A stretch of DNA of 9,543 bases from DASUSF01 sp036375275 (GTDB lineage Bacteria > Pseudomonadota > Alphaproteobacteria > Geminicoccales > Geminicoccaceae): contig DASUSF010000163.1 of NCBI GenBank assembly GCA_036375275.1, positions 1 through 9,543 on the forward strand, read 5' to 3'. Both the position numbers and the translations under genes were made by a program. Below the pieces are notes generated by a model. That model saw nothing but the letters and a program-made list of their open reading frames with translations, made no database searches and was not told the origin of the DNA. This document shows, in pieces, positions 5,929 to 9,543 of the stretch. Position 1 is the stretch's first letter, and each line of letters opens with the position of its first letter.

Positions 5929-7211
5929 GCGGACCAACGATCCGGAAGGTCGCGGGGCGGCGGGTCTGGGACAGCCGGGGCCGGCCGACGGTCGAGGCGG
6001 AGGTGACGCTCCAAGGCGGCGCCTCGGGCCGCGCCATCGCCCCCGCCGGCGCCTCGACCGGATCCGGTGAGGCGCTCGACCGGCGGGACGGCGGCAGCGC
6101 GTTCGGCGGGCTCGACGTGCGGGGCGCGGTCGATGCGGTGGAGCGGGTGATCGCGCCCGCGCTCCTCGGGCTGGACGCGGCCGATCAGGCGCTGGTCGAC
6201 CGGACGCTGATCGAGCTCGACGGCACGCCGGACAAGACCCGGCTCGGCGCCAACGCGACGGTCGCGGTCTCGATGGCGGTCGCGCACGCCGCCGCGGCGG
6301 CGGCCGGCGTGCCGCTCTGGCGTCATCTCCTTCCGGCGAGCCACGGCCCTGCCCTGCCGGTGCCGGAGATCCAGATCTTCGGCGGCGGCGCGCACGCCGG
6401 GCGGCGGATCGATGTCCAGGACTTCATGGTGGTCTGCCCGGGGGCGTCGAGCTTCGCTGAGGCGCTGGACTGGACCGCCGAGGTCTACCGGCACGCGGGC
6501 CTGCTCATGGCGGACGCCGGCAAGCTGAAGGGGGTCGCCGACGAGGGCGGCTTCTGGCCGGAGTTCGGTTCCAACGAGGAGGCGCTCTCGCTGCTGGTGC
6601 GGGCGATCGAGCGGGCCGGCCGGCGACCGGGCGAGGAGGTCGCGATCTCGCTCGATGTGGCGGCCTCCGAGCTCGGCCGCGGCGGCGTCTACCGGCTCGG
6701 CCTCGAGAGGAAGGAGCTCGACACCGGCGGCATGATCGACCTGCTCACGGGCTGGCTCGCCCGCTACCCGATCCGGATGATCGAGGACCCGCTGGCCGAG
6801 GACGACGCCCCGGGCTTCGCCGCCTTCATGAGCGGGGCGCCCGCCGGGATCCTGGTCGTCGCCGACGACCTCGCGGTGACCGACGCGGCGCGGGTCCGCG
6901 ACCTCGCGGCGGGCGGCGCGGCCAACGCCCTCCTGATCAAGCCCAACCAGCGCGGCACGCTGAGCGAGGCGCGGGAGGCCTGGGCCGCGGCGCGCGAGGC
7001 CGGCTGGAGCGGGATCGTCTCGGCGCGCTCGGGCGAGAGCGAGGACGTGACCATCGTCCACCTCGCGGTCGGCTGGGGTGCGCCCTTCCTCAAGGTCGGC
7101 TCCTTCGCCCGCTCCGAGCGCATGGCGAAGTGGAACGAAGGGCTCCGGATCGAGGAGGCGCTCGGCCAGGATGCGCGCCTCGCCCGGCCGGCTGGCTGGA
7201 GCCGGTCCTGA
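5925..7211 (+). CDS. enolase paralogue with altered active site
   Basis: This 428-aa protein is collinear with enolase. It starts at a GTG that overlaps the kinase stop (GTGA), with AAGGAG at 5911-5916 (spacing 8). Conserved elements are VWDSRGRPTVEAEV (14-27), the GASTGS loop (S44), H157, DEGG (E207, general acid in enolases), metal ligands D244, E287 and D314, catalytic base K339, R368-S369 and K390. Differences from glycolytic enolases: the His of the S-H-R-S-G motif (yeast His373) is A367, the Glu of QEFM (yeast Glu168) is D166, and the NGG before the His is GGG. The metal site and proton-abstraction machinery therefore look intact while residues around the leaving hydroxyl are changed. 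It probably catalyses beta-elimination on a phosphorylated acid related to, but not, 2-phosphoglycerate; weak true enolase activity is also possible. It is not named eno for that reason. Confidence 0.88.
   Translation: MSGPTIRKVAGRRVWDSRGRPTVEAEVTLQGGASGRAIAPAGASTGSGEALDRRDGGSAFGGLDVRGAVDAVERVIAPALLGLDAADQALVDRTLIELDGTPDKTRLGANATVAVSMAVAHAAAAAAGVPLWRHLLPASHGPALPVPEIQIFGGGAHAGRRIDVQDFMVVCPGASSFAEALDWTAEVYRHAGLLMADAGKLKGVADEGGFWPEFGSNEEALSLLVRAIERAGRRPGEEVAISLDVAASELGRGGVYRLGLERKELDTGGMIDLLTGWLARYPIRMIEDPLAEDDAPGFAAFMSGAPAGILVVADDLAVTDAARVRDLAAGGAANALLIKPNQRGTLSEAREAWAAAREAGWSGIVSARSGESEDVTIVHLAVGWGAPFLKVGSFARSERMAKWNEGLRIEEALGQDARLARPAGWSRS
7198..7211 (+). promoter_or_regulatory. GGAG ribosome binding site and possible CTG start coupled to the enolase-like stop
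   Basis: GGAG (7198-7201) is 6 nt before a CTG (7208-7210) in the permease frame. That CTG overlaps the upstream TGA stop as CTGA, mirroring the ATGA and GTGA junctions earlier in the operon. No ATG or GTG occurs between 7130 and the first transmembrane helix in this frame. The use of CTG as a start is inferred. Confidence 0.4.
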
Positions 7212-8140
7212 ACCTCGGCGGGGTCCGGCCCGGGACAGGCGAGGCTGCGGACCTCGGCCTGCTCCTGGTCGGTCTCGCGGCCATCGGCTTCGGCCTCCGG
7301 GCACCGTTCGCGCGCTCTGCGTTCGCGGCGGGCCTGACGCCGGAGGCGGCGAGTGCCTTGACCATCGTCCCGACCGCGCTGGTCTGTCTGCCGTTCGTGA
7401 TCAGGCGCTACGGTCCGGGCGACCGGGCGGCGCTCCGGCTCGCGTGCTGGGCCGTCCTGACCGGCGTTCTGGTCGCGGTCGGCAACGTCGCCTACATGCG
7501 CGCGCTCGACGGCCTCCCGGTCGCGACCGCGACCCTCATCTACTTCTCCTACCCGCTGTTCGTGATCGGGCTCGGGTGGCTCACCGGCGGCCTCGCGCTC
7601 CGGCCCCGCGCGCTGCTCGCGGCCGGCCTGATCCTGGCCGGCTGCGCCGCGGTGCTCTCGCCGGACGAGCTCCGGGGCCTCGACGCCCGGCTGGTCGCGC
7701 TCTGCTTCGCGGCGCCGCTCAGCTATGCCGTCCTGGTCCTCCTGCTCGCCCGGAGGCTGATCGGGCTCAGCCTGCCGGTCCGGCTCGGGTTGATCACGCT
7801 CGGCGCTTCGGTCGTGCTGGTTCCGGCCGCGCTCTTCGGCAGCCTCGGCTCCGCGCCGGTGCCGGGCGCCGACCTCTGGCTCGGGGCGCTAGGACTGGTC
7901 GTGGTCTGCGGCTTCGTCCCCCAGCTCGCGACCACGGTCGGGATCCCCCTCGCCGGCGCCGACCGCGCGGCGATCGCGGGCGCGGTCGAGCTGGTGGTGG
8001 CGTTGCTCGCGGGCTGGTTCCTGCTCGGCGAAGCGGCGAGTGCCGGACAGGTGGTCGGGGCGCTGCTGATCGGCGGCGCGGTCCTCCTGGCGCGGAATCG
8101 GCCCGCCGAGTCGAAACGAGCGCGAGGCTCGGCCGTTTAG
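7208..8140 (+). CDS. EamA/DMT-family permease, start inferred at CTG
   Basis: An integral membrane protein of about 310 aa with roughly ten hydrophobic segments arranged as two EamA repeats. The first repeat contains AYMRALDGLPVATATLIYFS (around 7490-7550) followed by YPLFVIGLGWL, a typical EamA stretch. The second ends in GAVELVVALLAGWFLLGEAASAGQ and a last helix of the form VVGALLIGGAVLLARN. Family members mostly export amino acids, metabolites or nucleotide sugars; some import. The only conventional start that keeps helix 1 is GTG 7130, which would give 336 aa overlapping the enolase-like gene by 82 bp with a non-hydrophobic, Arg/Pro-rich N-terminus. CTG 7208 with a GGAG site fits better. 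As the last gene of the tight cluster it may export a product or by-product of the kinase-enolase pathway. Direction and substrate are inference. Confidence 0.85.
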   Translation: MNLGGVRPGTGEAADLGLLLVGLAAIGFGLRAPFARSAFAAGLTPEAASALTIVPTALVCLPFVIRRYGPGDRAALRLACWAVLTGVLVAVGNVAYMRALDGLPVATATLIYFSYPLFVIGLGWLTGGLALRPRALLAAGLILAGCAAVLSPDELRGLDARLVALCFAAPLSYAVLVLLLARRLIGLSLPVRLGLITLGASVVLVPAALFGSLGSAPVPGADLWLGALGLVVVCGFVPQLATTVGIPLAGADRAAIAGAVELVVALLAGWFLLGEAASAGQVVGALLIGGAVLLARNRPAESKRARGSAV

Positions 8141-8190
8141 AGCAGTCGAGGAGGCTCCTTCCACGCCTGCGGATCTCTGGCGAGAAATTC

Positions 8191-9543
8191 ATGGCCAAGC
8201 GTGAAGTCGACGTCGCGATCATCGGAGCCGGCACGGCCGGGCTCGCGGCCTATCATGCGGCGCGGGCACACTCCCGGAACGTCGTCCTGATCGAAGGCGG
8301 GCCCTATGGCACCACCTGCGCCCGCACCGGCTGCATGCCATCCAAGCTCCTGATCGCCGCCGCGGACGCGGCGCACGCCGTGCGCGAGGCCGGCGTGTTC
8401 GGGGTCCACGCGGAGGGGCCACGGATCGACGGGCGCGCGGTCATGGCCCGGCTCAGGCAGCACCGCGACCGCTTCGTCGGCCATGTCGTCGAGGCCGTGG
8501 AGGCGTTCCCGGAGGACCGCCGCGTGCGCGGCTTCGCCCGGTTCATCGCACCGCACCGGCTGGCGGTCGGCGAGGCCGGCGACGAGATCGAGGCCCACCG
8601 GGTCGTGATCGCGACCGGCTCGGAGCCGATGATCCCGGGCGACCTCGAGGGCGCCGGGTCGCGGCTGCTGACCAGCGACGACCTGTTCGAGATCGACGAC
8701 CTGCCGCAGTCGGTCGCGGTGTTCGGCGCCGGCGTGGTCGGGCTCGAGCTTGCCCAGGCGCTGCACCGGCTCGGCGTCCGGGTCCGGCTGTTCGGGCTCG
8801 GCGGTCTGGTCGGTCCGCTGAGCGACCCGGCGGTGGTGAGCTACGCCTGCCGCTGCCTGGCGGGCGCCTACCCGTTCGATGCGGACGCCGAGGTCCGACA
8901 GGTCCGCGAGCACGATTCCGCCGTCGAGGTGACCTTCGTCGAAGGCGGGCGGGAGCGGGTCGAGCGCTTCGACCGGCTGCTCGCCGCAACCGGCCGGAAG
9001 CCCCTGATCCAGGGCCTGGACCTGGAGAACGCGGGGCTCGAGCTCGGCGACCAGGGGATGCCGGTGTTCGACCGGAGCACGATGCAGTGCGGCGACAGCC
9101 ACGTCTTCATCGCGGGCGACGCCGACGCCGCGCTGCCGGTGCTGCACGAGGCGGCGGACGACGGGCGGATCGCCGGCGACAACGCGGCCCGCTTCCCCGA
9201 CGTCCGGGTGCACCGCCGGCGCGCCCCGCTCACCATCCTCTTCAGCCGGCCGGAGATCGCGCTGGTCGGCGACGGGTGCGAAGCGCTCGGGGAGCGCGAG
9301 GTCGATTTCGCCATCGGCGAGGTCTCCTTCGAGGACCAGGGCCGGGCGACGGTGACCAACCATGCTACAGGGCTGCTCAGGGTGTACGGCGAGCAGCGCA
9401 GCGGAAAATTCCTCGGCGCCGAGATGATCGCGCCGGACGGCGAGCATCTCGCCCACCTGCTCGCCTGGGCGTTGCAGCGGGAGCTCACGGTCCAGGAGAT
9501 CCTCGACCTGCCATACTACCACCCGACGGTGGAGGAGGGGCTG
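8191..9543 (+). CDS. dihydrolipoamide-dehydrogenase-like pyridine nucleotide-disulfide oxidoreductase, C-terminus outside window
   Basis: 451 codons from ATG 8191 run open to the right edge. In order: FAD motif GAGTAG (12-17) with acidic E35 ending strand 2, redox-active disulfide C43-x4-C48 followed by MPSK, VIATGSEP (139-146), the second dinucleotide fold VFGAGVVGLELAQAL (177-191), the FAD-contact IAGD (307-310), and the dimer-domain catalytic dyad H444-P-T-V-E-E449. All flavin-disulfide reductase residues are present and only the last 10-25 residues should be missing. The position that is Glu in NAD-dependent lipoamide dehydrogenases at the end of the second NAD strand is G202, so nucleotide preference may differ. 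No E1/E2 subunit is nearby. It follows the permease by 50 bp and has only a weak GCGAGA-like ribosome site. It could be co-transcribed with the operon or independent. The electron acceptor is unknown. Confidence 0.9.
   Translation, partial: MAKREVDVAIIGAGTAGLAAYHAARAHSRNVVLIEGGPYGTTCARTGCMPSKLLIAAADAAHAVREAGVFGVHAEGPRIDGRAVMARLRQHRDRFVGHVVEAVEAFPEDRRVRGFARFIAPHRLAVGEAGDEIEAHRVVIATGSEPMIPGDLEGAGSRLLTSDDLFEIDDLPQSVAVFGAGVVGLELAQALHRLGVRVRLFGLGGLVGPLSDPAVVSYACRCLAGAYPFDADAEVRQVREHDSAVEVTFVEGGRERVERFDRLLAATGRKPLIQGLDLENAGLELGDQGMPVFDRSTMQCGDSHVFIAGDADAALPVLHEAADDGRIAGDNAARFPDVRVHRRRAPLTILFSRPEIALVGDGCEALGEREVDFAIGEVSFEDQGRATVTNHATGLLRVYGEQRSGKFLGAEMIAPDGEHLAHLLAWALQRELTVQEILDLPYYHPTVEEGL

Noticed and set aside
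5925..7211. Housekeeping glycolytic enolase (eno)
   Set aside because: The active-site His and a key Glu are replaced, and the neighbours (pyrG, ftsB, pdhA or similar) usual for eno are absent.

Overview
The window is GC-rich throughout (about 70% by eye). It is densely packed with genes, has strong G/C bias at third codon positions, and uses short ATGA- and GTGA-type overlaps between genes. Together with a DUF1127-like small protein, a TRAP transporter and a NitT/TauT-type binding protein, this suggests a high-GC alphaproteobacterium, perhaps of the Rhodospirillales/Geminicoccales kind. The taxonomic guess is an inference. I see no mobile element, tRNA, rRNA or CRISPR array.

Left part (1-1105, minus strand): a 73-aa DUF1127-like protein is followed downstream by the N-terminal 238 residues of a NitT/TauT-family ABC substrate-binding protein that runs off the left edge. 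A 292-bp divergent intergenic region (1106-1397) separates these from the plus-strand genes.

Middle (1398-4891): a tripartite TRAP transporter. The periplasmic binding protein (dctP-like) lies first. A minus-strand carboxymuconolactone decarboxylase/AhpD-family gene, whose signal peptide seems to lack a normal start, lies between it and the small (dctQ-like) and large (dctM-like) membrane subunits. A strong hairpin lies between the convergent dctP and decarboxylase genes.

Right part (4921-9543, plus strand): an APH-fold small-molecule kinase, an enolase paralogue, an EamA/DMT permease, and a dihydrolipoamide-dehydrogenase-like flavoprotein cut by the right edge. dctQ through the permease are overlapping or within 30 bp, so they look like one operon.

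The most interesting part is the kinase-enolase pair joined to the TRAP transporter. The enolase paralogue keeps the metal ligands and the catalytic Lys/Glu residues, but has Ala in place of the active-site His and Asp in place of a Glu that are near-invariant in glycolytic enolases. My reading (inference) is a pathway that imports a small acid, phosphorylates it, and eliminates a beta substituent to give an enol phosphate, with the EamA permease exporting a by-product or product. The substrate is unknown.
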